From Streptomyces sp. R33 (GTDB lineage Bacteria; Actinomycetota; Actinomycetes; Streptomycetales; Streptomycetaceae), in contig NZ_CP165727.1 of assembly GCF_041200175.1 (NCBI RefSeq), forward strand, positions 4,352,501 through 4,416,500: a stretch of DNA of 64,000 nucleotides, written 5' to 3'. Position 1 is the stretch's first letter, and each line of letters opens with the position of its first letter. The position numbers were made by a program, and so were the translations under genes. Under the pieces are notes generated by a model. That model was not told the DNA's origin. It was given only the letters and a program-made list of their open reading frames with translations, and did no database searches. Of the stretch, positions 9,149-17,397 are shown in pieces.

Positions 9149-10198
9149 GTGTGGTCAAGGATGTCGGCTGCGGCGGTACCGGCGCCGGAGCGGCTCGACT
9201 GGTTCACCGATGTGATCGCGCAGGAGCTCGTGCCCACGGCGATCCGCAGTGAACGCGTCCGGGACTTCTGGGCCGAGGCGTCCGTCCTGGACCTGGGCGG
9301 GGTGCAGGTGTCGTCGTTCGAGTTCAGCTCGCTGCGCTCGCAGCGCACCGCGGCCCACGTACGGCGCAGCGATCCCGAGCAGTACCAGCTGGGGCTCGTG
9401 ACCACCGGGGCGATGTCGCTCGCGCAGAACCGGGGCGAGTCGGGTCTGTTCACCGGGGACCTGGTGCTCTGGGACACCTCACTGCCGATGGAGTCGGTGG
9501 CCGTCCCGGACGTGGAGGCGGGCCGGGTCCGGGCGATCATCCTGTCCTTCCCGCGCGAGGCGATGCCGCTCCGCGGTGCCCGGGTCGAACGGCTGCTGGC
9601 GCAGCGGATCGCGGGCGGGTACGGCATGGGGGCGATCCTCGCCCAGTACATGAAGTCGCTGGCGGCGCACGCGGCCGACTGCGGGCCGGCGGAGCTGGCC
9701 CGGCTGGGCACGGTCGCCCACGACCTGGTCGGCGCCTGCCTGGCCGGGCAGCTCGGCGTGCAGGACGAGCTGTCGCCCGAAGCCCGCACCCGTGCCCTGC
9801 TGGAGCGGATCGAGGTCTTCGTCGACCACAACCTCGGCGATCCGGAGCTGACGCCGTCGGCCGTCGCAGCCCGGCACGGCATCTCGCTGCGCCGTCTGCA
9901 GCAGCTGTTCCGGGACCGGGGCGAAACGGTGGCGGCCGGGATCCGGCGGCGCCGGCTGGAGCGGTGCCGGGCCGATCTCGCGAACCCCGGGCTGTTCGGC
10001 AGTCCCGTCCACACCGTGGCGCGGCGGTGGGGGTTCACCAACGCGTCCGTGTTCAGCAGGGCGTTCCGGGAGGCGTACGGAACGAGCCCCACCGAGTTCC
10101 GGCACCAGGCGGTTCAGGACGCGCTCGCGCTTGCGCTTGCGCGCAACATCAACGAGCCCTGCGCACCAGGCACACCCGGGGGCGTCGTGCGGCCGTAG
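9149..10198 (+). CDS. AraC family transcriptional regulator
   Basis: This ~349-residue regulator has an N-terminal AraC-like ligand-binding domain (residues ~20-220, with VSSFEFSSLRSQRTAAHVRR and GDLVLWDTSLPME). The C-terminal double helix-turn-helix runs over residues ~235-325 (TPSAVAARHGISLRRLQQLF, then HTVARRWGFTNASVFSRAFR and YGTSPTEFR). GTG 9149 has AAAGGGG nine bases upstream; ATG 9161 is the alternative. It lies between the MDMPI-like gene and a convergent MFS gene, so its target is not obvious from context. Confidence 0.9.
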   Translation: MWSRMSAAAVPAPERLDWFTDVIAQELVPTAIRSERVRDFWAEASVLDLGGVQVSSFEFSSLRSQRTAAHVRRSDPEQYQLGLVTTGAMSLAQNRGESGLFTGDLVLWDTSLPMESVAVPDVEAGRVRAIILSFPREAMPLRGARVERLLAQRIAGGYGMGAILAQYMKSLAAHAADCGPAELARLGTVAHDLVGACLAGQLGVQDELSPEARTRALLERIEVFVDHNLGDPELTPSAVAARHGISLRRLQQLFRDRGETVAAGIRRRRLERCRADLANPGLFGSPVHTVARRWGFTNASVFSRAFREAYGTSPTEFRHQAVQDALALALARNINEPCAPGTPGGVVRP

Positions 10199-10319
10199 GG
10201 TCGGCATGGCCCGGGCCGGGCGGGATTGGACGGGGGTCTGTCCCGCCAGGCCCTGCCGGGGGCTGGGCGGGCTTCGGGTGCGGCGCCGCCGCGCAAGCGG
10301 CCCCGGCTGCGCCGGGCTT

Positions 10320-10365
10320 CCGGGGCTCCGCCCCGGACCCGCGCCTCAAACGCCGGCGGGGCTGG
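10320..10365. repeat. Streptomyces-type dispersed intergenic repeat
   Basis: CCGGGGCTCCGCCCCGG followed by ACCCGCGCCTCAAACGCC and GGCGGGGCTGG resembles a short repeat I know from many Streptomyces intergenic regions. Its first half is a hairpin and probably terminates transcription. The stop codon of the MFS gene (10346-10348, minus strand) lies inside it, so the repeat supplies the last residues of that protein. Confidence 0.6.
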
Positions 10366-11641
10366 ATTCGGTGAGTTCCGTCGTGGGCGGAGCCGTCTGC
10401 AGGCCCGTGCGTTCCGCTCGCAGGGCCGCCGGGTGGAGGCGGAGGATTTGGGTCAGGCCCAGCAGTTGGACCGCGAAGACCGACGAGAAGGCGATCCGGT
10501 AGTCGTCGCCGGTGGCGTCCAGCAGGAGGCCGACCGCCAGCAGGGTGGTCATCGACGCCAGGAAGCCGCCCATGTTGGTGATGCCCGACGCGGTGCCCTG
10601 GCGTTCCGCCGGGTTCGCCGGGCGGGCGAAGTCGAAGCCGATCATCGACGCCGGGCCGCACGTGCCCAGGACCGCGCACAGCGTGACGAGGAGCCACATC
10701 GGGGCGTGGGGGGCGGGGTAGGCCAGGACCGAGGCCCACAGCACCGCCGTCAAGGCGATCGTGCCGAGCGCCAGGGGGATCCTGGCCGACTGGCGGCGGC
10801 CGATCAGCTGGCCGTAGAGGAGCCCGAAGCACATGTTCGAGGCCACCACCAGCGTCAGCAGCCCGGCCGCGGTGGTCCGCGCCAGCCCTTGGTCCTCGAC
10901 CAGGAACGGCATCCCCCACAGCAGCAGGAACACCATCGCCGGGAACTGGGTCGTGAAGTGCACCCACAGGCCCAGCCGGGTCCCGGGTTCCTTCCAGGAG
11001 TCCCGTATCTGGCGCCGTACGAAGCCCCCGTCCCCGGACGGTGCCGACGCCGGTTCGTGGCCCTCCGGGTGGTCCTTGAGGAAGAGGACGAGGGGGATCA
11101 GGACCGCCACGCCCGCCACCGCGCTGCCCGCGAACGCCGGGACCCAGCCGACCCCGTGCAGGACGGGGGCCAGCACCAGCGTGGAGACCAGGTTGCCGGC
11201 CATGCCGACCAGGCCCGCCAGCTGCGCCATCAGCGGGCCGCGCCGGGCCGGGAACCACCGGGTGCCCAGCCGCAGCACGGAGATGAAGGTCATCGCGTCG
11301 CCGCAGCCGAGCAGGGCGCGCGCGGCGAGGGCCATCCCGTACGACGGCGCGAGCGCGAAGCCGATCTGGCCGGCCGTGAAGAGGACCGCGCCCAGCGTCA
11401 GCACCTTCTTGGTGCCGAGCCGGTCCACCAGCAGGCCGACCGGGATCTGCATGCCCGCGTAGACCAGGAGCTGGAGGAGAGAGAACGTCGAGAGGGCGGA
11501 GGCGTTGACGTGGAAGCGGTCCGCCGCCTCCAGGCCGGCCACGCCCAGGCTGGTACGGAAGATCACCGCGACGAAGTAGACCGCGACGCCTATGGACCAG
11601 ACCGCCACCGCCGCGCGGCCGCCCCGCGGATCACCGGTCAT
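10346..11641 (-). CDS. MFS transporter
   Basis: This 431-residue major facilitator has about 12 hydrophobic segments. The loop 2-3 motif reads GLLVDRLGTKKVLTLG and the N-terminus VWSIGVAVYFVAVIFRTSLGVAG, fitting the anion/organic-acid symporter-like (NarK/ExuT-type) branch more than drug exporters. A basic loop separates the two six-helix halves. ATG 11641 lies 11 bp inside the end of the upstream GntR gene, so the two are translationally coupled and the regulator probably controls this transporter. Substrate unknown. Confidence 0.88.
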   Translation of the reverse strand: MTGDPRGGRAAVAVWSIGVAVYFVAVIFRTSLGVAGLEAADRFHVNASALSTFSLLQLLVYAGMQIPVGLLVDRLGTKKVLTLGAVLFTAGQIGFALAPSYGMALAARALLGCGDAMTFISVLRLGTRWFPARRGPLMAQLAGLVGMAGNLVSTLVLAPVLHGVGWVPAFAGSAVAGVAVLIPLVLFLKDHPEGHEPASAPSGDGGFVRRQIRDSWKEPGTRLGLWVHFTTQFPAMVFLLLWGMPFLVEDQGLARTTAAGLLTLVVASNMCFGLLYGQLIGRRQSARIPLALGTIALTAVLWASVLAYPAPHAPMWLLVTLCAVLGTCGPASMIGFDFARPANPAERQGTASGITNMGGFLASMTTLLAVGLLLDATGDDYRIAFSSVFAVQLLGLTQILRLHPAALRAERTGLQTAPPTTELTESSPAGV

Positions 11642-12311
11642 GACGGCTCGTGCCCGCGCCCCGCACCAGCGCCTCGACCCGGCCCACGTGGCCCCGTACG
11701 GCGGCGGCCGCGGTCTCCGCGTCCCCGGCCCGCAGCGCCGCCAGGATCTCCGCGTGCTCGGCCAGCGTCCGCTCCACGCGCTCGGGGTGTGCGTGCAGCA
11801 GGGCCACGCCCATCCGCAGCTGGCGGTCGCGGAGCTGGTCGTAGAGGCGGGAGAGGATCGCGTTCCCGGCGCTCTGCACGATCTCGGCGTGGAAGCCCCG
11901 GTCGGCGGCCATCATCGCGGCGAGGTCGCCCTCGGCCGCGTGCCGGCGCTGCTCCTCCAGCAGTTCGGCGAGCCGCTCCAGCAGGCCGGGCGGCGCTGGC
12001 ACGGCCCTGCGTACGGTGAACTCCTCGACCAGCAGCCGGGTTTCGATGACGTCGGTGATCTCCTGCGCGGAGACCGGCAGCACCAGCGCGCCCTTCTTCG
12101 GGTACAGCTTCAGCAGCCCCTCGGTCTCCAGCCGCAGCAGCGCCTCGCGGACCGGCGTACGCGACACCCCGACGGCGTCGGCGAGTTCGCCCTCGGTGAG
12201 GAGGGTGCCGCCCTCGTAGCGGCGGTCCATCAGTACGGCCTGCTTGACGTGTCGGTAGACGCGTTCTGCGGCAGTGGCAGCGGGTGGGGCGGCGGGCGCG
12301 GCTGGCGGCAT
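11631..12311 (-). CDS. GntR family regulator (FadR/FCD type)
   Basis: This 226-residue regulator has an N-terminal winged HTH (residues ~15-80, with LTEGELADAVGVSRTPVREALLRLETEGLL) and an all-helical FCD ligand domain. The FCD metal-site residues fall in RLLVEEFTVRRA, DRGFHAEIV and LAEHAEILAALRAGD. FCD regulators respond to small carboxylates. It overlaps the MFS gene behind it and is divergent from the DUF418 gene, so it may control both. Confidence 0.92.
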   Translation of the reverse strand: MPPAAPAAPPAATAAERVYRHVKQAVLMDRRYEGGTLLTEGELADAVGVSRTPVREALLRLETEGLLKLYPKKGALVLPVSAQEITDVIETRLLVEEFTVRRAVPAPPGLLERLAELLEEQRRHAAEGDLAAMMAADRGFHAEIVQSAGNAILSRLYDQLRDRQLRMGVALLHAHPERVERTLAEHAEILAALRAGDAETAAAAVRGHVGRVEALVRGAGTSRHDR

Positions 12312-12456
12312 GCGCACAGGATAGATACGTGAGGGGTGCACCGGTCGCCCCGTCCGGGATGTGGACGGCCGCCCCGGACCGCTGCATCGAAGGATGTACC
12401 CGGGCTTCGTCCACCCGCAGGACGTACGGGGCCCCGCGCGCCGGGACGCTGAAGTC

Positions 12457-13644
12457 ATGGCCCACACGACCCTCGTCGCCCCCGCGGCGACCTCGACCCG
12501 GCTCCCGCTCCTCGACGTCCTGCGCGGCGCCGCCATCCTCGGCACGCTCATGACCAACGTCTGGATCTTCGCCTCCCCCGGTTCCGAATGGGGCGTGCTC
12601 CAGGGCGGCCTGGACCTGCCCGACCCGGTCGCCGACCCGGTCGCCGCCACCATCGCCGAGACCGTGTTCCGGTTCCTCGCCGACGGGAAGTTCCTGTCCC
12701 TCCTGACGATCCTGTTCGGGGTGGGCCTGGCCATCCAGTACGACTCCGCCGTGCGCCGTGGCGAGCCGTGGCCCGGGCGCTACCCGCGGCGGGCCGCGTT
12801 CCTCTTCCTGGAGGGGACCGTTCACTTCGTCCTGATCTTCGCCTGGGACGTGCTGATGGGGTACGCCGTCACCGCCCTGCTGGTGGCCTGGCTGCTGGCC
12901 CGCTCCGAGAAGGTGCGGCGCGTGGCGATGTGGACCGCGGGCGGGGTGCACCTGACGCTGATCGGCCTCCTGACGCTCGGGAACCTGGCCGAGCCGGAAT
13001 CCGGGCCGCCGCAGGCCCCGGATCCGGCCGCGGTCCGGCTGTACGCCCACGGCGGCTACCCCGAGCAGATCGCGTTCCGGCTCGGCCACGCCCTCGCCCT
13101 GCGCATCGAGCCCGTCTTCTCCTTCGGGCTCCTGGTCTTCCTGTTCCTGCTGGGGGTCCGGCTGTACCGCGCCGGGGCCTTCGGGCAGAGCGCCGAGGGG
13201 CGCCGGATCCGGGTCCGGATGGCCGGATGGGGGCTCGGCCTCGGACTGCCGCTGGGCGCCGCCGCGGCGCTCGGGGGCGCCGACTTCTTCGCCCTGGGCC
13301 GGTACGGCATCGCCCCGCTGATCGCCGTCGGGTACATCGGCCTGATCGGCTGCGCCCTGGACCGGTTCCGGGTCCCCGGGGCCGGGGCCCTGGGCGGCGT
13401 CGGGCGGACCGCGCTGTCCTGCTACGTCGGCCAGAACCTGCTCTGCATGCTGCTCTGCTACGGCATCGGGCTGGGCCTCGCCGACCGGCTGGGCGGGAGC
13501 GGGCCCTGGTGGGTGATGGGCCTGTGGGCGGCGGTGAGCCTCGTCCTGGCCGCCGGCTCCCGGCTCTGGCTGCGCCGCTTCGACCGGGGCCCGCTGGAGG
13601 CCGTACAGCACTGGGCGCTCAGCCCGCGTGGGCCGCGCTCGTGA
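12457..13644 (+). CDS. DUF418/YeiB-type membrane protein
   Basis: This 395-residue polytopic membrane protein opens with the DUF418 signature RLPLLDVLRGAAILGTLMTN. It has about ten hydrophobic segments and a conserved C-terminal block (LGGVGRTALSCYVGQNLLCMLL, then RRFDRGPLEAVQHW). The family is acyltransferase-3-like in topology; its role is unknown. The start is ATG 12457. The 3' end overlaps the convergent chagasin-like gene by 26 bp. Confidence 0.88.
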   Translation: MAHTTLVAPAATSTRLPLLDVLRGAAILGTLMTNVWIFASPGSEWGVLQGGLDLPDPVADPVAATIAETVFRFLADGKFLSLLTILFGVGLAIQYDSAVRRGEPWPGRYPRRAAFLFLEGTVHFVLIFAWDVLMGYAVTALLVAWLLARSEKVRRVAMWTAGGVHLTLIGLLTLGNLAEPESGPPQAPDPAAVRLYAHGGYPEQIAFRLGHALALRIEPVFSFGLLVFLFLLGVRLYRAGAFGQSAEGRRIRVRMAGWGLGLGLPLGAAAALGGADFFALGRYGIAPLIAVGYIGLIGCALDRFRVPGAGALGGVGRTALSCYVGQNLLCMLLCYGIGLGLADRLGGSGPWWVMGLWAAVSLVLAAGSRLWLRRFDRGPLEAVQHWALSPRGPRS

Positions 13645-13942
13645 CCTCCACCTCCAGCACGAACTCGTCGTACGGGGCCTCCTGCGGGTACGGCGGCCGG
13701 ATCTGCGCGAAGCGGATCCGGGCCCGCCCGCCCGGGCAGCGGCCCCGGACGGCGTACGTGCGCTCCAGCGGGGCGCCGGGGAGGACCTCCGCGGGCGGCG
13801 GGGCCTCGCTGACCTCGCTCACGGAGACGGCGTCCGCGTCCCCCGTGACCTGCCAGGTCCACACGTACCCGCGCGCCCCGCGCCCGGTGAGCCGCAGCTC
13901 GTACGACTCACCGGCGCCGAGGGCGACCTTGCGCACTTCCAC
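13619..13942 (-). CDS. Chagasin-like cysteine-peptidase inhibitor
   Basis: This 107-residue all-beta protein has the chagasin/I42 layout: GESYELRLTGRGARGYVWTW (position of the NPTTGY loop), a middle PGAPLERTYAVRG strand, and a C-terminal GGRARIRFAQIRPPYPQE segment (position of the RPW loop). The start is GTG 13942 with GGGGAGGT eight bases upstream. It lies 18 bp behind a papain-like peptidase gene on the same strand, the expected partner for such an inhibitor. No signal peptide is visible. The inhibitor call is by fold and context; the canonical loop residues are only partly kept. Confidence 0.68.
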   Translation of the reverse strand: MEVRKVALGAGESYELRLTGRGARGYVWTWQVTGDADAVSVSEVSEAPPPAEVLPGAPLERTYAVRGRCPGGRARIRFAQIRPPYPQEAPYDEFVLEVEVTSAAHAG

Positions 13943-13960
13943 CCGCGACGACCTCCCCGC

Positions 13961-15874
13961 TCAGGCGGGGCCGATCACCGGCCCCTCGTGCCAGCCCGCG
14001 CCGTCCCGCCAGTAGTGCTGCAGCTGCCGGTCCGTGCGCAGGACGATGACCTCCAGGTTGAACCCGAAACTGCCCTGGAGCATCCCGGTGACGGCGAGCG
14101 CGTCGTGACCGAACACGGCGCTGCGGCTCCAGGCGGAGCCGGACGCGTTGCCCCGCCACCAGTGCTCGATGCGGCCGCCGGCCACGACCGCGCACAGCTC
14201 GTAGTTCCCGGCGGTGTCCTCGTCGGCCGCTCCGTACTGCGCCTCGATCAGGCAGGGCGCGGAGGTGATCCCGCTGCCGAAGACCTCCCCGGGGCGCCAG
14301 GCGAACCCGTTCGGGTCGTCGCGCCACCACAGCTGCATGCGGCCGTCCGTACGGGTGGCGACGAGGTCGAGGTGGCGGCTGCGGGTCTGGACGAGGGCGG
14401 GCCCGAAATGGGCGATGCCCGAGGCGAAACGGCCGCCGTCGTTCCAGGTCCAGGGGGCGCCGTTGATCCGCCACCAGTGGTTCAGGCGGCCGTCGGCGGT
14501 GCGGACGACCGCCTCGAAGTTGCCCGGCTTGCCGTAGTCGCTCTGGATGAACGCCGGGGTCGAGCCGATCGCCGCGTCGCCCGGCCCGAAGGCGCCGCCG
14601 TCGCGCCAGACGCCCGCGGACTGCTCGTAGTACCAGTGGCGCAGCCGGCCGCCGGTGGTCACGTGCAGGGACTCCATGTTGCGGTTGTAGGTGGTCCCGG
14701 TGAAGGCGGGCTGGCCGGAGGCGTCGTTCGCGTACGACTGGGCGCGGGCCCACGGGAAGGGGGCGTCGCCCTCGCGCCACCAGTGCTGGAGGCGGCCGCC
14801 GCCTGCGGTGGCGAGCATCTCGAAGTTGCGGTGGGCGCGGCCGTTGCCGCTCTCGTAGACGTTGCCGGTGTGCAGACGGCGCTTGCTCCACGGGTCGATG
14901 TTGGTGCCGCGCAGGCCGCACTTGGCCCAGTGGTCGATGTTGACCTCGCCGTAGGCGATGCGCCCGTACCCGCCGACGTGGTAGCCCGGCCCCCAGGAGT
15001 TCTTGAACAGCCAGCAGCCGGCGGCGTCGTCGTAGCCGACGATCAGCACGCAGTGGCCGCCCGCGAGGCGGTCGCTGGTGCGGTGGTAGACACCCGAGCC
15101 GAGGCCGAAGAAGTCGTCGTACACGTCGAAGCAGGCGGTCAGCGGCCCGACGGTGTCGAGCCAGACCTTCTGCTGCTCGACGTCGCCGAGGCGGACGTAG
15201 TCGGTGATCCGGACGGTGCGGCCGGACCGGTCCCAGCTGGGCGTGTACTCGGCGCGCCAGGCATCGCGGCGGTCGGCGGGAACGGTGGAGGGGGGCGGGG
15301 AGTAGGGCCAGCAGTCCGGATCGGCGAGACCGCCGTTGGTCTTGACCCAGTCGAGGGCGGTCTCGGGGTTGGAGCCCTGGCCGCAGGTGAACTTCAGACC
15401 GTCGTGGACGTCCCCCTCGGACCGCTCCGCCCAGACGTTGTGCTCGATGCGGGCCATGGACTCGACGAGGCCCGCGGCCCCGAAGGCCCAGCAGGAGCCG
15501 CACGGGTTCTGGTCCTTGACCTTGGTGATCCAGGGCCAGCCCCAGCGGCTCCGCCAGTCGACGGTGGCGGGGCGCGCTCCGGCGACCGCCCCTCGTTGCG
15601 CGCCGGGCAGCAGCCCGTGGGCGGCGCGGCGGCGGGTGAGATGCGGATTGCCGCTCTCGTGCCCGATGAGCCCCCGCAGGTCGATGACTCCTGCTTCTTC
15701 GGCGGACGTGAGGTTCGCCCCGGGTTCCAGGCCGAGGGAGGGCCGGGGCACGGCCTCCTCGTCGGCGAGGTGCTCGATGACGGACCAGCGCGCTCCGTGC
15801 TCCACGAGTTGCGCGCGCAGCTCCCCCACCGTCTGGACAGAATCGGACTCAGGCTCGACAGACTGCTCCGGCAT
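13961..15874 (-). CDS. Papain-like (C1) cysteine peptidase with lectin-like propeller
   Basis: This 637-residue protein has a prodomain-like N-terminus (1-100) and a C1 peptidase domain (~103-325). All four catalytic positions are present: Gln122 and Cys128 in KDQNPCGSCWAFGAAG, His274 in AGGHCVLIVGYD, and Asn292 in FKNSWGPGYHVGGYGRIAYG. From ~335 to 637 there are about six repeats of a G-R-L-x-H-W-W-R type module, like PLL/tectonin beta-propeller lectins, which would bind a glycan or cell surface. No Sec signal is evident, so it may act inside the cell, use another route, or be activated on lysis. The next gene downstream is a chagasin-like inhibitor. Confidence 0.88.
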   Translation of the reverse strand: MPEQSVEPESDSVQTVGELRAQLVEHGARWSVIEHLADEEAVPRPSLGLEPGANLTSAEEAGVIDLRGLIGHESGNPHLTRRRAAHGLLPGAQRGAVAGARPATVDWRSRWGWPWITKVKDQNPCGSCWAFGAAGLVESMARIEHNVWAERSEGDVHDGLKFTCGQGSNPETALDWVKTNGGLADPDCWPYSPPPSTVPADRRDAWRAEYTPSWDRSGRTVRITDYVRLGDVEQQKVWLDTVGPLTACFDVYDDFFGLGSGVYHRTSDRLAGGHCVLIVGYDDAAGCWLFKNSWGPGYHVGGYGRIAYGEVNIDHWAKCGLRGTNIDPWSKRRLHTGNVYESGNGRAHRNFEMLATAGGGRLQHWWREGDAPFPWARAQSYANDASGQPAFTGTTYNRNMESLHVTTGGRLRHWYYEQSAGVWRDGGAFGPGDAAIGSTPAFIQSDYGKPGNFEAVVRTADGRLNHWWRINGAPWTWNDGGRFASGIAHFGPALVQTRSRHLDLVATRTDGRMQLWWRDDPNGFAWRPGEVFGSGITSAPCLIEAQYGAADEDTAGNYELCAVVAGGRIEHWWRGNASGSAWSRSAVFGHDALAVTGMLQGSFGFNLEVIVLRTDRQLQHYWRDGAGWHEGPVIGPA

Positions 15875-15995
15875 ACCGGCCCCCCAGCTGCAACCGTTCG
15901 GATGCGAGGTCCGGGAGCGTCCATCCGGGCGCCGGGCGCGTCAAGGGTGTCTGCAAGGTCGCGCAGTCGCACGGGGGGTCGTACGGGATACGCGC

Positions 15996-16032
15996 GTCCG
16001 CCCCCGGCGTCGCAGGGACACCGGGGGCGGAC
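15996..16032 (-). terminator. Hairpin after the repeat-protein gene
   Basis: The 12-bp arms GTCCGCCCCCGG and CCGGGGGCGGAC enclose a 13-nt loop. It lies 18 bp past the stop of the gene ending at 16050. Confidence 0.65.
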
Positions 16033-16049
16033 GGGGATTCGGCGCGGAG

Positions 16050-17117
16050 CTACTCGGCCGGGTCCGGGGCGGGGGCCGGGGCGGCCGCCGGCATGCCGGG
16101 CAGGCCGAGACCGGTGAACAGGGCGACCACGGTGGTGCCGAGGTCGTTCACGACGGCCGAGGCCTTGTCCTTGGCGTTGGTCGTGCAGCCGCAGGGGCCG
16201 GCCGCCTTGGCGACTTCGTCGACGGAGGCCTTGAGGTGGTCGACCGCGGCGGCGACGAGGTCGAGGGGGGCACCGGCCCTGCCGGCCCGCGCGGAGACGG
16301 GGGCGACGGCGGGCAGGGGCGCCGGGACCGCGGCCGGGAGGGTGACGGGCTTGGCGACCTCGGCGGGAGGCTTCGCCATGTCGGCCGGGGGCTTGGCCAC
16401 TTGGGCGGGGGGCTTCGCGGCCTCCACCGGCTTCGCTACCTCGGCCGGGGGCTTGGCGGCCTCCACCGGCTTCACGACCTCGGCCGGAGGCTTCGCCGCC
16501 TCCACGGGCTTGACCGCCTCGGCCGGAGGCTTGGCCGCCTCCACCGGCTTCGCCACCTCGGCCGGGGGCTTCGCCGCCTCCACCGGCTTGACCGCCTCGG
16601 CCGGAGGCTTCGCCGCTTCCGCCGGGGGCTTCGCCACCTCGGCCGGGGGCTTGGCCACCTCGGCCGGAGGCTTGGCCACCTCCGCCGGGGGCTTCGCCGC
16701 CTCGACCGGGGGCTTCGCCACCTCCGCGGGAGGCTTGGGCAGCACCACCGGCTCCGCCGGGGTGTCGGCCGGGGGCTTGGCCTGCGCGGCCGGGGCCGCC
16801 GCCGCGAACGTCTGCTTCAGGCCCGCGAGCGCCGCGTCGATCTTCTGCTTGTGCGCGGCCAGGGTCGCCTCCGGGAGCTTCCCGTCCGGCGACTTCAGGA
16901 CCTCCCCGAGGAAGTTGGTGACGGGCGTGATCAGCACGCCTGCGGAGCCCAGGGCCTGCACCTGCGCGGTCAGCGCCTCGGTACCCGGGATGGACTTCTT
17001 GGCCACGGGTGCCGACGGCTTGGCGGGGGCGTTGGCCGCCCCGGCCAGGCCGGGGGACGCGGACAGCAGCGTCACGCAGAGGGCGGCGGGGAGGGTGTAG
17101 CGGGTGATGCGGTGCAA
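16050..17117 (-). CDS. Secreted Pro/Ala/Lys repeat protein
   Basis: The function is not recognised. The product is 355 residues, taken from TTG 17117, which has AGGAGAGA just upstream and makes the N-terminus a clean Sec signal peptide (HRITRYTLPAALCVTLLSA...GLAGAANA). A short helical region is followed by ~140 residues of low-complexity KPPAEVA/KPVEAA heptads. The C-terminal ~100 residues contain CGC and helical segments. The layout suggests an extracellular protein with an extended Pro-rich spacer that could cross the cell wall. No sortase motif or membrane anchor was seen. Confidence 0.78.
   Translation of the reverse strand: MHRITRYTLPAALCVTLLSASPGLAGAANAPAKPSAPVAKKSIPGTEALTAQVQALGSAGVLITPVTNFLGEVLKSPDGKLPEATLAAHKQKIDAALAGLKQTFAAAAPAAQAKPPADTPAEPVVLPKPPAEVAKPPVEAAKPPAEVAKPPAEVAKPPAEVAKPPAEAAKPPAEAVKPVEAAKPPAEVAKPVEAAKPPAEAVKPVEAAKPPAEVVKPVEAAKPPAEVAKPVEAAKPPAQVAKPPADMAKPPAEVAKPVTLPAAVPAPLPAVAPVSARAGRAGAPLDLVAAAVDHLKASVDEVAKAAGPCGCTTNAKDKASAVVNDLGTTVVALFTGLGLPGMPAAAPAPAPDPAE
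16338..16742 (-). repeat. In-frame 21-nt tandem repeats coding (K)PPAEVA/PVEAA
   Basis: About 18 imperfect 21-bp units encode seven-residue blocks alternating PPAE(V/A)AK and PVEAAK. Copy number is likely to vary between strains by slippage. Confidence 0.8.
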
Positions 17118-17397
17118 GATCTCTCTCCTGTTCAGAGGCAGAGTGGTGACATGGGACGTGGGACACGGGACATGTCGGGGGCACGGGACTTGCCCCTGTC
17201 CACTCACGGCCACTCCGTCACATCCGGCAACCGGAGGCCGACCCGCACACCCCGGTGAAACGCCCTGAATTCGGCGCCCCAGCCCCTGTGACCTGCACTG
17301 ATCGCTTCACTCTTCAGCTGTGCTGCACCCTCGTGAAACTCTCACCCTGAGTGATCGCGACGGCTGTCGTACCCCCACCCCGGCCTGCCCCCCTTGG

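Noticed and set aside
16338..16742. CRISPR-like array
   Set aside because: The regular repeats are 21-bp in-frame units coding Pro/Ala/Glu/Lys heptads with no unique spacers.
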